Shown here: positions 17,578-26,908 of the stretch, piece after piece
Numbering within the stretch: position 1 is the first letter of the stretch
How the letters are laid out: the number at the start of each line of letters is the position of its first letter
The notes under the pieces: generated by a model
Told to the model about the DNA's origin: nothing
Seen by the model: the letters and a program-made list of their open reading frames with translations, nothing else
Database searches by the model: none
Assembly: GCA_027307045.1 (NCBI GenBank)
Contig: DAHUXR010000019.1
Coordinates: forward strand, 1-50,646
From: Acidobacteriaceae bacterium
GTDB taxonomy: Bacteria; Acidobacteriota; Terriglobia; Terriglobales; Acidobacteriaceae
Length of the DNA: 50,646 bases
Reading direction: 5' to 3'
Position numbers and translations under genes: made by a program

Positions 17578-19572
17578 ATGTGTGGAATAGCCGGATTCTG
17601 GCTTAAAAAACCGCTTGCTGAAGATCCGATTGCACTCCTCAACCGGATGGGAAACACGCTGGCCCATCGCGGCCCGGATGATTCCGGTGTGTTCTACGAT
17701 AATAAACCGGGCATCGGCCTTTCTTTCCGAAGGCTCTCCATTATCGATCTTTCTGCTGAAGGGCATCAGCCGATGGCCTCTTCTTCCGGCCGCTACAGCA
17801 TCATCTTCAATGGCGAGGTTTACAACTACGAAGAGGTTCGGGCGGAACTCGGCTCGCATGAATGGCGAGGGCATTCCGATACGGAAGTCATGCTGGCAGC
17901 CATCGAACGCTGGGGGCTGGAAGCAGCGGTGCGGCGGTTTGTGGGCATGTTTGCCTTCGCCTTGTACGACAGCTTCGAACAGCGGCTTCATCTGGTCCGG
18001 GACCGCGTCGGAATCAAGCCGCTTTACTACGGGCATATTGACGGAAGTTTCGTTTTCGCCTCCGAACTGAAGGCTCTTAAGATTTTTCCGGGATTTCAGC
18101 CTCGGATCGACCGCGACTCTCTGGCTGCTTACATGCGCTGCGCCTACGTTCCTGCCCCCCACTCCATTTATCGCGGTATTCGCCAGCTTCCGGGCGGCAA
18201 TATTCTGACGCTGAGCGCCGCTGAAGCATCGCCGGTGGTTACTCCCTTTTGGTCGGCTGCGGATGTCGCGCGCGAAGGTGTCAAATCGAGGATCGAGGGA
18301 AGCGAAGAAGAGATTTTGGAGGGGCTGCATACGACGTTAGCAGATGCAGTTCGGCTTCGTATGATTGCCGATGTCCCGCTGGGGGCATTTCTTTCCGGCG
18401 GAATAGACTCTTCTTTGGTAGTTGCTCTCATGCAGTCGCAGAGTAGCCGTCCGGTCAAGACCTTCACGATCGGTTTTCACGAAGATGCATTCAATGAGGC
18501 CGATCATGCCCGCACGATTGCGCAACATCTCGGCACAGATCACACCGAGCTTTTCGTGACAGCCAGGGACGCGCTGGACTTGGTACCTCTGCTGCCATCC
18601 ATGTATGACGAGCCCTTTGCCGATTCCTCGCAGATCCCAACGCATCTGGTGTCAAAGCTGGCCCGGCAGAAAGTGACGGTTGCTCTTTCCGGTGATGGCG
18701 GCGACGAGCTGTTTTGCGGATACTTCCGTTACACCTTTGTGAATTCGCTCTGGAACATTCTCAAAAGAATTCCCAGACCAGCCGCCATCGGGCTGGCCAG
18801 GCTGATTCGCGCAGTTCCGCCTCGCATGATCGATAAATGGCTGGGATTGTTTCTATTGCGGGGAAGGCTTAGTATCTCGCCCGGCCACAAGCTTTACCGC
18901 CTCGCCGACCACCTGGCTGCCCAGGACCCTGCTGAAATCTATCTTCGTGCCGTCTCCATGTGGCCGGAACCAGCAGACTTGGTTCTGGGTTCCAACGAAT
19001 ACCCGGGATTGCTGCAGGCGATCCACAACTTCAGCACAATGCCGACCGCGCCGGAGATGGCGATGTTAACGGACCTTACCAACTATCTGCCTGATGACAT
19101 CCTCACCAAGGTGGATCGTGCCAGTATGGCAGTGAGTCTTGAAGCCCGCGTGCCATTGCTTGACCACCGTGTCATTGAGCTTGCCTGGCGCTTGCCGCTA
19201 AATTTCAAGATTCGCGCCGGCAAAACAAAATGGGCGCTCCGGCAGGTGCTGAATCGTTACGTTCCAGCCAGCCTGATAGAGAGGCCGAAGATGGGTTTTA
19301 CCATGCCCGTTGATTTCTGGCTGCGTGGACCTCTGCGCAGCTGGGCGGAAGATCTGCTCGCGCCGGGGACTCTGGGCCAGCATGGCCTGTTCTCAGTGCC
19401 ACCCATCCGCGCAAAGTGGGAGGAGCATGTTTCAGGCGCCCGCAACTGGCAATATTTATTGTGGCCCGTCCTGATGTTCCAGGCATGGATCGCCCAGACT
19501 GCCTCTGTCGTGGGCAGCCAGTCTGACCATGTCACAATTCTTTCCCAGCGCGGCTCGCCTTCGCCCACATGA
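17578..19572 (+). CDS. asnB: Glutamine-dependent asparagine synthetase-like amidotransferase
   Basis: The 664-residue protein has the N-terminal nucleophile glutaminase domain (Cys2 after Met1, RRLSIIDL 51-58, NGEVYN from 78) and the ATP-pyrophosphatase synthetase domain with SGGIDSS (273-279) and LSGDGGDELFCGYFRY. All key residues are present. In polysaccharide loci such enzymes (WbpS/AsnB-like) are believed to amidate a uronic acid or other sugar carboxylate; with ugd in the same locus this is a reasonable but unproven role. The alternative is ordinary asparagine synthesis. Its stop overlaps the next start by four bases. Confidence 0.9.
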   Translation: MCGIAGFWLKKPLAEDPIALLNRMGNTLAHRGPDDSGVFYDNKPGIGLSFRRLSIIDLSAEGHQPMASSSGRYSIIFNGEVYNYEEVRAELGSHEWRGHSDTEVMLAAIERWGLEAAVRRFVGMFAFALYDSFEQRLHLVRDRVGIKPLYYGHIDGSFVFASELKALKIFPGFQPRIDRDSLAAYMRCAYVPAPHSIYRGIRQLPGGNILTLSAAEASPVVTPFWSAADVAREGVKSRIEGSEEEILEGLHTTLADAVRLRMIADVPLGAFLSGGIDSSLVVALMQSQSSRPVKTFTIGFHEDAFNEADHARTIAQHLGTDHTELFVTARDALDLVPLLPSMYDEPFADSSQIPTHLVSKLARQKVTVALSGDGGDELFCGYFRYTFVNSLWNILKRIPRPAAIGLARLIRAVPPRMIDKWLGLFLLRGRLSISPGHKLYRLADHLAAQDPAEIYLRAVSMWPEPADLVLGSNEYPGLLQAIHNFSTMPTAPEMAMLTDLTNYLPDDILTKVDRASMAVSLEARVPLLDHRVIELAWRLPLNFKIRAGKTKWALRQVLNRYVPASLIERPKMGFTMPVDFWLRGPLRSWAEDLLAPGTLGQHGLFSVPPIRAKWEEHVSGARNWQYLLWPVLMFQAWIAQTASVVGSQSDHVTILSQRGSPSPT

Positions 19573-20753
19573 AAATCTTAATGCTCCATAACCGATATCT
19601 GGTCCCGGGCGGTGAAGACCAGTCGAGCGCCGCTGAAACCGCGCTGCTCCGCGATCATGGGCACGAAGTAGAGCTTCTGGAAGAAGACAATCGCCGTATA
19701 GAGCAGCTCGGCCAGGCGCGAACGGCAATTCGTACAGTGTGGTCGCGCGAATCCTATCGGCGCATCGACCAATTGCTGAAGTCCCGCGCTTTCGACATTC
19801 TGCATGTGCAGAACTTTTTCCCTCTGTGGTCTCCCTCCGTTTATTACGCAGCGTCGCGCAACCACATCCCTGTCGTGCAGACACTGCACAACTATCGGCT
19901 CACGTGCGTTAACTCGCTCTTCTTCCGTGACCAACATATCTGCCAGGAATGTCTGGGACGTTTCTTGCCGTGGCACGGCGTGGCGCATGCGTGTTATCGC
20001 AATAGCCGCGCGGCCAGCGCAGTCGTCGCCGGAATGGTGGGAGTCCACAAGCTGGCCGGTACGTGGCGTAAGCGTGTTACAACGTACATTGCCGTTTCGG
20101 AATTTGCGCGAGACCTATATGTCGCTGGTGGATTACCCGATGAAAAAATCGTCGTAAAACCAAATTTTATTTATCCAAGTCCGCTGCCGGGTAATGGAGG
20201 TGGCGGCTATGCGCTCTATGTCGGTCGACTAAGCCCGGAAAAGGGAATTGCGACAATGTTGAATGCGTGGAAAGAAGCGCATGCAGCCATTCCCCTAAAG
20301 ATTGCCGGTGAAGGCCCGCTGGCGGCACTTGTGATTGCTATCGCGCGCCAATGCAACAACGTTGAATATCTTGGCGCAAAATCGCTGCCGGAAGTCCTGG
20401 ATTTGATGCGGAGCTCGGAATTTCTGGTCTTTCCCTCTGAATGGTATGAAACTATGGGCCGAACCATCATGGAGGCATTCGCTGTCGGCACCCCTGTAGT
20501 TGCTACCAGTATCGGTCCACCTGCCACAATGGTGGTTCCGGGAGAAACCGGATTCCATTTCACGCCGGGCAGCGTTGCTGAGCTGCGTCAACGGGTGGAA
20601 TGGTGCTCACAAAACCTTGAGCAGTTGCGTGCTATGCGCGCTAAGGCCAGACATGCTTTTGAAGGCCGCTATACCGGCGCTGCCAATGCCAGGATGTTGC
20701 TGGCAATCTATGAACGGGCACGGGATACGGCCAGGCACGCTCATTCAGGATGA
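19569..20753 (+). CDS. GT4-family glycosyltransferase
   Basis: The 394-residue GT-B enzyme starts MKILMLHNRYLVPGGEDQ. It has the HNYRLTCVNSLFFRD segment with a cysteine cluster (CVNS, CQECLGR) seen in one capsule glycosyltransferase group. The donor domain has YVGRLSPEKGIATMLNAW, GEGP and PSEWYETMGRTIMEAFAVGTPV. It is coupled to asnB through an ATGA overlap, so the amidated sugar may be its donor or acceptor (inference). Confidence 0.9.
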   Translation: MKILMLHNRYLVPGGEDQSSAAETALLRDHGHEVELLEEDNRRIEQLGQARTAIRTVWSRESYRRIDQLLKSRAFDILHVQNFFPLWSPSVYYAASRNHIPVVQTLHNYRLTCVNSLFFRDQHICQECLGRFLPWHGVAHACYRNSRAASAVVAGMVGVHKLAGTWRKRVTTYIAVSEFARDLYVAGGLPDEKIVVKPNFIYPSPLPGNGGGGYALYVGRLSPEKGIATMLNAWKEAHAAIPLKIAGEGPLAALVIAIARQCNNVEYLGAKSLPEVLDLMRSSEFLVFPSEWYETMGRTIMEAFAVGTPVVATSIGPPATMVVPGETGFHFTPGSVAELRQRVEWCSQNLEQLRAMRAKARHAFEGRYTGAANARMLLAIYERARDTARHAHSG

Positions 20754-20986
20754 TGGGTGATCGAATGAACGAGGCCCGAATCAACTGGGTGAATTCAGGT
20801 TGCCGCCCCCCTGTATGTCTATGCTATTCTCGACCCAGCATCGTCCCAACACATTTACCAGGATATCCGGTTCTTATTTCAAACAATGGCCCAGGTAAGT
20901 ATTTACCGTGCTGATAAACCGCTGAAGAATTCAGCCGCAAATTCTGGGGCAGGTCAGGGTTTCCCTGCCACTCCCATGAGGCATGC

Positions 20987-22075
20987 ATGAGCGTAGCCGT
21001 GATCACCGGATCGGCAGGGTTAATTGGCTCAGAGGCCGTCCGCTATTTTGCCGCCAAAGGCATGCATGTCGTAGGCATTGACAATGACATGCGGAAGTAT
21101 TTCTTCGGTCCGGAAGCGTCGACGGAGTGGATGCGCAAGCACCTTGAAGCGACAATTCCTCAATACCAGCATTTCAGCATCGATATTCGCGACCACGGCG
21201 CCATTCTCGAATTGTTCAAGCGTTTCACTAAAGAAATTTCCCTGGTGGTCCATACCGCCGCACAGCCTTCGCATGATTGGGCGGCGCGCGAGCCGCTCAC
21301 CGATTTTTCCGTGAATGCCACAGGTACATTGAACATGCTGGAAGCCACCCGGCAATTCTGTCCGGAAGCGCCGTTCATTTTTACTTCCACGAACAAAGTC
21401 TACGGCGATTCTCCCAATGCTCTTCCACTGGTGGAACAGCAGTCACGCTGGGAGTTAGACAAGTCCCACAAATTTGCCGAGCACGGAATTACGGAAGCGC
21501 AGTCTATCGATCATTCGTTGCATAGCGTCTTTGGGGCATCCAAGGTCGCTGCCGACGTGATGGTGCAGGAATACGGCCAGTATTTTGGGCTGAAGACCGC
21601 ATGTTTTCGCGCCGGCTGTCTTACCGGCCCAAATCATTCAGGCGCGCAATTGCATGGCTTCCTTGCCTACCTGATGAAATGCAACGTTACCGGGACCCGC
21701 TATAACGTGTTTGGTTACAAAGGCAAACAGGTCCGCGACAACCTGCATAGCGCTGACCTGGTGCGGGCCTTCGACAGGTTCTTTCAGTCGCCGAGATCAG
21801 GCGTGGTCTATAACATTGGCGGCAGCCGTTTTTCTAACTGTTCCATGCTGGAAGCCATTTCCATGTGCCAGCAGATCTCGGGTCGGGAAATGAACTGGCA
21901 ATACGGCGGTGAGAATCGAAAGGGAGACCACATCTGGTGGATCAGCGACATCAGGAAATTCCAGTCGCACTATCCCGGATACGCATTGCAGTTTGACAGT
22001 CTTGCCATATTGCGTGAGATCCATGACAGGAACCACGAGCGGTGGAAGGATTCTTCTCGAGTTGTCCACGCATGA
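20987..22075 (+). CDS. NAD-dependent epimerase, CDP-paratose/CDP-tyvelose 2-epimerase-like
   Basis: The 362-residue extended SDR has the Rossmann motif ([13 protein letters not shown]) and the [16 protein letters not shown] segment characteristic of the CDP-tyvelose epimerase group, followed by [12 protein letters not shown] (Ser134/Thr135) and the helix carrying FGASK. The expected catalytic Tyr of YxxxK is Phe182 here, while Lys186 is kept. It probably acts on a nucleotide sugar for the polymer. No CDP-sugar synthesis genes are nearby, so the nucleotide is uncertain. It overlaps the next gene by four bases. Confidence 0.8.
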   Translation: MSVAVITGSAGLIGSEAVRYFAAKGMHVVGIDNDMRKYFFGPEASTEWMRKHLEATIPQYQHFSIDIRDHGAILELFKRFTKEISLVVHTAAQPSHDWAAREPLTDFSVNATGTLNMLEATRQFCPEAPFIFTSTNKVYGDSPNALPLVEQQSRWELDKSHKFAEHGITEAQSIDHSLHSVFGASKVAADVMVQEYGQYFGLKTACFRAGCLTGPNHSGAQLHGFLAYLMKCNVTGTRYNVFGYKGKQVRDNLHSADLVRAFDRFFQSPRSGVVYNIGGSRFSNCSMLEAISMCQQISGREMNWQYGGENRKGDHIWWISDIRKFQSHYPGYALQFDSLAILREIHDRNHERWKDSSRVVHA

Positions 22076-22872
22076 GTGCTGTGGCAAAGAGAAATATTCT
22101 TGGGGTTTTGATCGACGACGCAGGTGCGGAAACCGCTACTGATATGGTGATTGCCGCTGCCCATCGTGGTGGCCCTTTCAGCGTCTCCGCCATTGCCGTT
22201 CATGGAGTCATGGAAGGAGTGCTCGACCCGGCACACCTTTATCGCCTGAACAGTCTTGAACTCGTGGTGGCGGATGGTCAACCCGTCCGGTGGGCCCTGA
22301 ACCACCTGCACTCCGTCGGGCTGCGGATGCGCGTCTATGGCCCTAACCTGATGTTGTCCGTGCTTGCCCGTGCGGAGCAGGAAAAACTCTCCGTTTATCT
22401 TTACGGAAGCTCACCGGACATTCTTTCTCTTCTAACTGCCAACCTTCAACGGCGGTTTCCCGGGCTGATCATTGCCGGCGCCAGCCCTTCGACTTTCGGG
22501 CGAATCACAGCCGAGGCCGCCGATCGAATTGCCGAGAAGATCAGGCAATCCGGCGCCCAAATTGTGTTTGTTGGCCTGGGCTGCCCACGCCAGGAGGTAT
22601 GGGCATATGAATTCAGGGACCGTCTGAAGGTACCTATTCTCGCCGTTGGCGCCGCTTTTCCGTTTCTGGCCGGAACGTTGCGACAGGCGCCACAATGGAT
22701 GCAAGACCGTGGGCTCGAATGGTTGTTCCGCTTGAGCACTGAGCCTCGGCGGCTGTGGCGCAGATATCTTTTGCTGAGTCCAGCATATCTGTTCCTTATC
22801 GCCTGCCAGTTGTTGGGCTTTCATTTTCACACCACCGGGAAACCACCGGCTAACGAGATTCTTTACGGTTGA
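22072..22872 (+). CDS. WecG/TagA/CpsF-family glycosyltransferase (GT26)
   Basis: The 266-residue protein transfers a sugar (ManNAc, ManNAcA or related in known members) to a lipid-linked acceptor on the cytoplasmic face of the membrane. Family motifs are visible: [20 protein letters not shown] with the conserved Asp, [11 protein letters not shown], and [18 protein letters not shown]. The C-terminus is amphipathic and hydrophobic ([18 protein letters not shown]), as in membrane-associated members. The ATG at 22072 gives the ATGA overlap with the epimerase; a start at 22042 would add ten unlikely residues. Confidence 0.88.
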   Translation: MSAVAKRNILGVLIDDAGAETATDMVIAAAHRGGPFSVSAIAVHGVMEGVLDPAHLYRLNSLELVVADGQPVRWALNHLHSVGLRMRVYGPNLMLSVLARAEQEKLSVYLYGSSPDILSLLTANLQRRFPGLIIAGASPSTFGRITAEAADRIAEKIRQSGAQIVFVGLGCPRQEVWAYEFRDRLKVPILAVGAAFPFLAGTLRQAPQWMQDRGLEWLFRLSTEPRRLWRRYLLLSPAYLFLIACQLLGFHFHTTGKPPANEILYG

Positions 22873-22947
22873 TTTTTAAACGGACCACTTCCCATGGACG
22901 TCGCTTTAATCATGCGTAAATTGCACGTCTGCTGAACAAGGGCTGGG

Positions 22948-23115
22948 TGTGACATTTCAAGAGGTTGTCCATTCGAGCAAAACCAGAGAAGTTGATTGTG
23001 ATGAGCCGTCAACCCAATCTGGAGGATCCGAATGGACATCCATAAGAATGCACGACTTACCTCGATCCGTCAGAGCCGGGCATTGCTACTAGCCGGTAAT
23101 CGCGGCCCACGGTAA
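22948..23115 (+). mobile_element. Truncated IS481-family element (left end and transposase N-terminus)
   Basis: GGAGG (23021-23025) is followed six bases later by an ATG at 23032 that opens MDIHKNARLT, the typical first residues of IS481-family transposases. The frame continues SIRQSRALLLA and then runs to a TAA at 23113-23115 after only 27 codons, with no helix-turn-helix or DDE domain. TGTGACATTTC at 22948 resembles the terminal bases of IS481-type elements. The rest of the element is missing. The scar lies between the WecG-like and the polymerase-like genes. Confidence 0.6.
22965..23038. repeat. Short inverted repeat inside the IS remnant
   Basis: TGTCCATTCG near 22966 and CGAATGGACA (23029-23038) are perfect reverse complements about 53 bases apart. 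The right arm overlaps the transposase start codon. It may be an internal structure of the element that limits transposase expression, or chance. Confidence 0.4.
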
Positions 23116-23158
23116 AATTGTGGTAATGTTAAGGCATTCATCGCGACTATTTATTTGA

Positions 23159-24571
23159 ATGAAAATTGGTTCTTCAACCGCGTCCATTCCCAATCCGACG
23201 CCTTTTTTATTTCTCATAACGGCTACCGCGATTCTGCTCTGGCCAGACGCATCCGGCGTGACTGCTCTCCTGGTAGGGGCGGCAATTGCAGTTCCCATAG
23301 CCGCATTCTGGTTGTCATACAGTGCAATCGGCGCCATCGTTGCTTTGATAGTTGCGTCGGCAGCTCCGCGGTTGTTCGTCGAAATTGGCGGCCTTAAAGC
23401 GAGGCCGGAACACCTTGTCTGTGGAATATTGTGCATCAGCATCTTGTTTCTCTGGAAAAAGCGCAGCCAGCCGGTGCGTTGGATTTGGCCTGACTATTTG
23501 CTGATGGCCTATGCTGCGCTCAATCTTTTTAGCTCCCTGTTCATGTCGATTGAACCTCGGCAAACCATCAAATGGGCCTTGCAGCAAGTCCTGATTATTC
23601 TTGCTTACTATTTTCTGCGTGTCCTGATCCAAGACCGGGCTGGTTTGCATAAGGCGGTCATGGCATTGTTGGCGGTCGGTGCTGCGGCAGTGGCATACGG
23701 AATCCTTTGTTTCTATTCCAATCTTATTTTCGGCACTGAATTCGGCATGACCATCGGCCAATACGGTGACACCTCTGCGCCGTATGGCCTGCAATATGAA
23801 GCAAATCTTCTGGGCTCTTATAGCGGCGCGTTGTCAGTGATGATGCTGGTCATGTATCTCTATGAGCGTCGCCGCAGGTTTCTGGTAGGGTTTGCATTGG
23901 CTCTTTCCGGAATGGCAATCAGTCTTTCGCGCGGCGCCCTGGGGGCCACTTTGGTTGGCTTGGCGGTGACGGTTTTTTTTGCAGCACGAAAGGGGCTGCC
24001 GACACGCAAATTACGAATAAGCATTGCCAAGGCAACGTTGTGCGCCCTTCTGGTGGTGCTTCCAGCGGTTGTCCCACAATATACGGAACGTTTCAAAACC
24101 ATGGATATCGGCGAGCCTGCTGTTGATCCCAATACGCTTACACGCATCGTGCAGGTGACTTCAGCGTTTGACGAGGTGCTTAAACATCCCTTTCTGGGTG
24201 GTGGTACCTCCAGTTTTCAACTTACTTTCGATTGGCAGTCGCTGGGAGAGGATTGGGAAGACCAAGGGTGGATCGGCAATACGGAGATGCGCGTTCTACA
24301 CGATACTGGCATCGTAGGCCTTGTGGTCTTCGTTGCATTTCTTATGTCTTTGTATCGCCACTCCAGGAAGGTACTTAAGCTAGAATCCAATCCAGAGCTG
24401 GTTGCACTGTTGGTTTCGGCTTTGGTTTACTGTATTTCATTTCAAGCCACTGAAGGGACGCTGCTGGCTTTTTCGTGGGTACATCTTGGACTCATCGGTT
24501 GCGCCATCTCCATATTTTTCGCTTCGAAACCCGAATATGGGAAACAAACTGACCGAACTGCCTCGGATTAA
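23159..24571 (+). CDS. O-antigen polymerase/ligase-like membrane protein (Wzy/WaaL family)
   Basis: A 470-residue multi-pass inner-membrane protein with about 11-12 helices and a long periplasmic loop in the second half (about residues 305-370) containing LTRIVQVTSAFDEVLKHPFLGGG. The segment LGSYSGALSVMMLVMYLYERRRRFLVGFALALSGMAISLSRGALGA is the usual O-antigen ligase domain core. It most likely polymerises repeat units in the periplasm under control of the Wzz-like protein. The ATG at 23159 has no good ribosome binding site, and an IS scar lies just upstream, so expression may have been altered. Confidence 0.85.
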   Translation: MKIGSSTASIPNPTPFLFLITATAILLWPDASGVTALLVGAAIAVPIAAFWLSYSAIGAIVALIVASAAPRLFVEIGGLKARPEHLVCGILCISILFLWKKRSQPVRWIWPDYLLMAYAALNLFSSLFMSIEPRQTIKWALQQVLIILAYYFLRVLIQDRAGLHKAVMALLAVGAAAVAYGILCFYSNLIFGTEFGMTIGQYGDTSAPYGLQYEANLLGSYSGALSVMMLVMYLYERRRRFLVGFALALSGMAISLSRGALGATLVGLAVTVFFAARKGLPTRKLRISIAKATLCALLVVLPAVVPQYTERFKTMDIGEPAVDPNTLTRIVQVTSAFDEVLKHPFLGGGTSSFQLTFDWQSLGEDWEDQGWIGNTEMRVLHDTGIVGLVVFVAFLMSLYRHSRKVLKLESNPELVALLVSALVYCISFQATEGTLLAFSWVHLGLIGCAISIFFASKPEYGKQTDRTASD

Positions 24572-24730
24572 TTCGGAGAAGGATTGGCAATCAAGCAATA
24601 CGCTGTAATATTTGAATAGCTATTCGGCGTGCTTTACCGAACGCCTTGCATCTTTGTCCGGTGGCGCAAATTCTATGGTCGCAATAGGTTCGATTTCAGC
24701 CTGCCTTGTGATTCAGGAGAATCATTAGAA

Positions 24731-24778
24731 ATGAGAGAAATGCCGCGATCAATGTCGCCAGGACCGGGACCTCACTGA
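24731..24778 (+). other. Possible 15-codon leader ORF
   Basis: AGGAG at 24715-24719 precedes an ATG at 24731 by 11 bases. The frame encodes MREMPRSMSPGPGPH and ends at TGA (24776-24778), one base before the ATG of the next glycosyltransferase, which has no good ribosome site of its own. It could couple translation; it could also be chance. Confidence 0.25.
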
Positions 24779-24779
24779 T

Positions 24780-25976
24780 ATGAACGACGCGGCAAAAGTG
24801 AATCCAATCTACGGGCGCAAGCTGCGGCTCGCGATCTTCGGCGGCAGGGGCATACCCTCCACCTATAGCGGCACGGAGACATTTTTTATCGAGTTGGCGC
24901 CGCGGCTGGTGGAACGCGGCCACGATGTGATTGTGTATTGCCGCAAGGCCCTTTTCAATGAACGCCCTCCGGTGTACAAGGGAGTCCGCCTGATTTACAC
25001 GCCAAGCATTGAAACCAAGAACTTCGGAACTTTCACCCATACGCTGGCCTGCATGATGGACGTGCAGCGGCGCAAGGTGGACGCAATGCTGATTACCAAT
25101 GTGGCCAACGCATTTCACTGCGTCATTCCTAGAATATTGCGCCAGAACTGTGCCCTTAACGTGGATGGAATCGAGTGGAAACGAGGCAAGTGGGGGCGCC
25201 TGGGCAAGGCCTATTTTTACTGGAATGCGCGGCTGTCAGGGAAGATACTGCCGAAGGGCATTATCACGGACGCATACGCCATGCGAAAGCTTTATCTCGA
25301 CGAATTCAAAACGCCTTCTGCGTGCATCGCATACGGCGGCAACATTGAGGCGTCATCCGACCCGGCAATCGTTCGTCAATATGGTCTTGAGCCGGGAAAC
25401 TATTATCTGATTGCCAGCCGGCTGGTGCCGGAAAACAATGCCGCTCTGATCGTGGAAGGCTTCAAGAAAGCCCCGACCAAACGCCTGCTGGCCATTGCCG
25501 GAGATGCGAATTATCACAGCGGATTTATTGATGACCTTAAGAACAATGCCGGCGAACGGGTGCGGTTCCTGGGGCACGTTGACAGCATTGAGCACATCAA
25601 AGAGCTTCACTGCAACTCATATGCCTACATACATGGCCACATGATGGGTGGAACAAACCCGGCGCTCCTTAAGGCCCTTGGCTTTGGCAACTGTATCTTG
25701 GCGCATGACAACCCATTCAATGCTGAAGTATTGGCCGGCCACGGACTCTTGTTTAAGGATGCCGCGGACCTGGCCGCGAAGATCCAGGTGATTGAAGACG
25801 ATCCCGGCCTTGCCGAAGATTACCGCCGTCGCGCTCCCGATCGGATCCGTAATTTCTACAACTGGGAGCGCATTGTCGACCAATATGAAGAGCTGTTCTA
25901 CCAGCTTGCCGCCGGAGAAGACCCAACACAAGTTCATTCCAGCGTTCGGGAAGATAAAATCTTTGCTTTTAAATGA
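24780..25976 (+). CDS. Glycosyltransferase with N-terminal DUF1972 (rhamnosyltransferase-like)
   Basis: The 398-residue GT-B enzyme has the DUF1972 opening motif (LAIFGGRGIPSTYSGTETFF) found in rhamnosyltransferase-type enzymes, then LNVDGIEWKRGKWG. The donor domain has YYLIASRLVPENNAALIVEGF and YIHGHMMGGTNPALLKALGF, where the conserved acidic pair of GT4 is replaced by the family-specific GGTNP. The presence of rmlD downstream fits a deoxyhexose donor. The specific sugar is inference. Confidence 0.88.
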   Translation: MNDAAKVNPIYGRKLRLAIFGGRGIPSTYSGTETFFIELAPRLVERGHDVIVYCRKALFNERPPVYKGVRLIYTPSIETKNFGTFTHTLACMMDVQRRKVDAMLITNVANAFHCVIPRILRQNCALNVDGIEWKRGKWGRLGKAYFYWNARLSGKILPKGIITDAYAMRKLYLDEFKTPSACIAYGGNIEASSDPAIVRQYGLEPGNYYLIASRLVPENNAALIVEGFKKAPTKRLLAIAGDANYHSGFIDDLKNNAGERVRFLGHVDSIEHIKELHCNSYAYIHGHMMGGTNPALLKALGFGNCILAHDNPFNAEVLAGHGLLFKDAADLAAKIQVIEDDPGLAEDYRRRAPDRIRNFYNWERIVDQYEELFYQLAAGEDPTQVHSSVREDKIFAFK

Positions 25977-26052
25977 TACCGGTCACTCTTTTAATGGCAC
26001 AAGGCGATCCACAATCCTTGTGAGGGAAAGTAAGTTTGGCTGGCGTGTTTAT

Positions 26053-26736
26053 TCAGAGCTTTTGCTTTAGCGCGACAAACAGATGTGGATTTAGCGCAGA
26101 GCGATGGATAAAAGGAAAATCAAATATAGGCATTATTCGATTTAGAACCATTCCAATTGTCCGAAAATGCTCAAATTTGAAATATTGACGCCAAGTTAGC
26201 GTGATTGCCTGCGCATGAAACAAATTCTCCAACTCATTGACAGTTACCGTATCGTCGCGGAACGGGGAATGTACCCTGACAAATGTGTCGCTGTGTTCGT
26301 CAAACGGAAACAGACGGTTGGGGGTAGCCACAATCAGGGGCGCCCCCTTCTTCAACACCCTCATGCACTCACGCGCGCTGGCTTCACGCTCCGGTTTTGG
26401 GATGTGCTCAATAACTTCCAGCATGAGAGCAGCATCAAAAGCGCCATCTTCAAACGGGATGCTGGTTGCTGTTGCGACCTGGCACCATTCAGCTGCGCAT
26501 TCACATGCGGGGTACGCGTCAATCCCGTGAGCGCTGTAGCCGTGCATACGCATCGTAGAGACATCAACGCCGGAAGCGCACCCAATGCTTAGAATGCGCC
26601 CGGATGGCACATCCAAGCGCTGCAACATAGGTATCGTCCACTCACGCGTCCTGCGGGCGGTCTTTCCTTGCTCGCTGGGCGAAGAATAAAGATCGCGGAA
26701 GTCATGCGCATGTATGCTCGTGAGCGACTGAGTCAT
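26053..26736 (-). CDS. Class I SAM-dependent methyltransferase
   Basis: A Methyltransf_11-type enzyme of about 227 residues: ILSIGCASGVDVSTMRMHGYSAHGIDAYP (motif I and acidic strand), then DAALMLEVIEHIPKPEREASARECMRVLKKGAPLIVATPN. The start is set at the ATG at 26734-26736 (MTQSLTSIH). A longer frame to 26895 adds 53 residues that run across the promoter of the divergent epimerase gene and lacks a ribosome site. The gene is alone on the minus strand. Its substrate is unknown. Confidence 0.8.
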   Translation of the reverse strand: MTQSLTSIHAHDFRDLYSSPSEQGKTARRTREWTIPMLQRLDVPSGRILSIGCASGVDVSTMRMHGYSAHGIDAYPACECAAEWCQVATATSIPFEDGAFDAALMLEVIEHIPKPEREASARECMRVLKKGAPLIVATPNRLFPFDEHSDTFVRVHSPFRDDTVTVNELENLFHAQAITLTWRQYFKFEHFRTIGMVLNRIMPIFDFPFIHRSALNPHLFVALKQKL

Positions 26737-26908
26737 AGAGTCGTTAGAATAATGACCCTTGGGCAAGCGGTCAAGCCAGACAATGACCAGAAAAGTAAAC
26801 GGGGGAGCCAAAGAGGGTAATAGGGACTGAAGAACTTCACCGACGGATAGGCGACCGTGACCCTGATCGTATAAAATTGGGCAAGTTTCAGCCATTTATT
26901 GGAGGCTT

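Noticed and set aside
17515-18330. 271-codon minus-strand open frame
   Set aside because: It is antisense to the glutaminase domain of the asparagine-synthetase-like gene.
20930-20980. GGCAGG/CCTGCC hairpin before the epimerase gene
   Set aside because: The stem is short and no T-run follows, so a terminator cannot be supported.
26737-26895. 53-residue N-terminal extension of the minus-strand methyltransferase
   Set aside because: It would overlap the promoter of the divergent epimerase gene, lacks a ribosome site, and precedes the normal family start.
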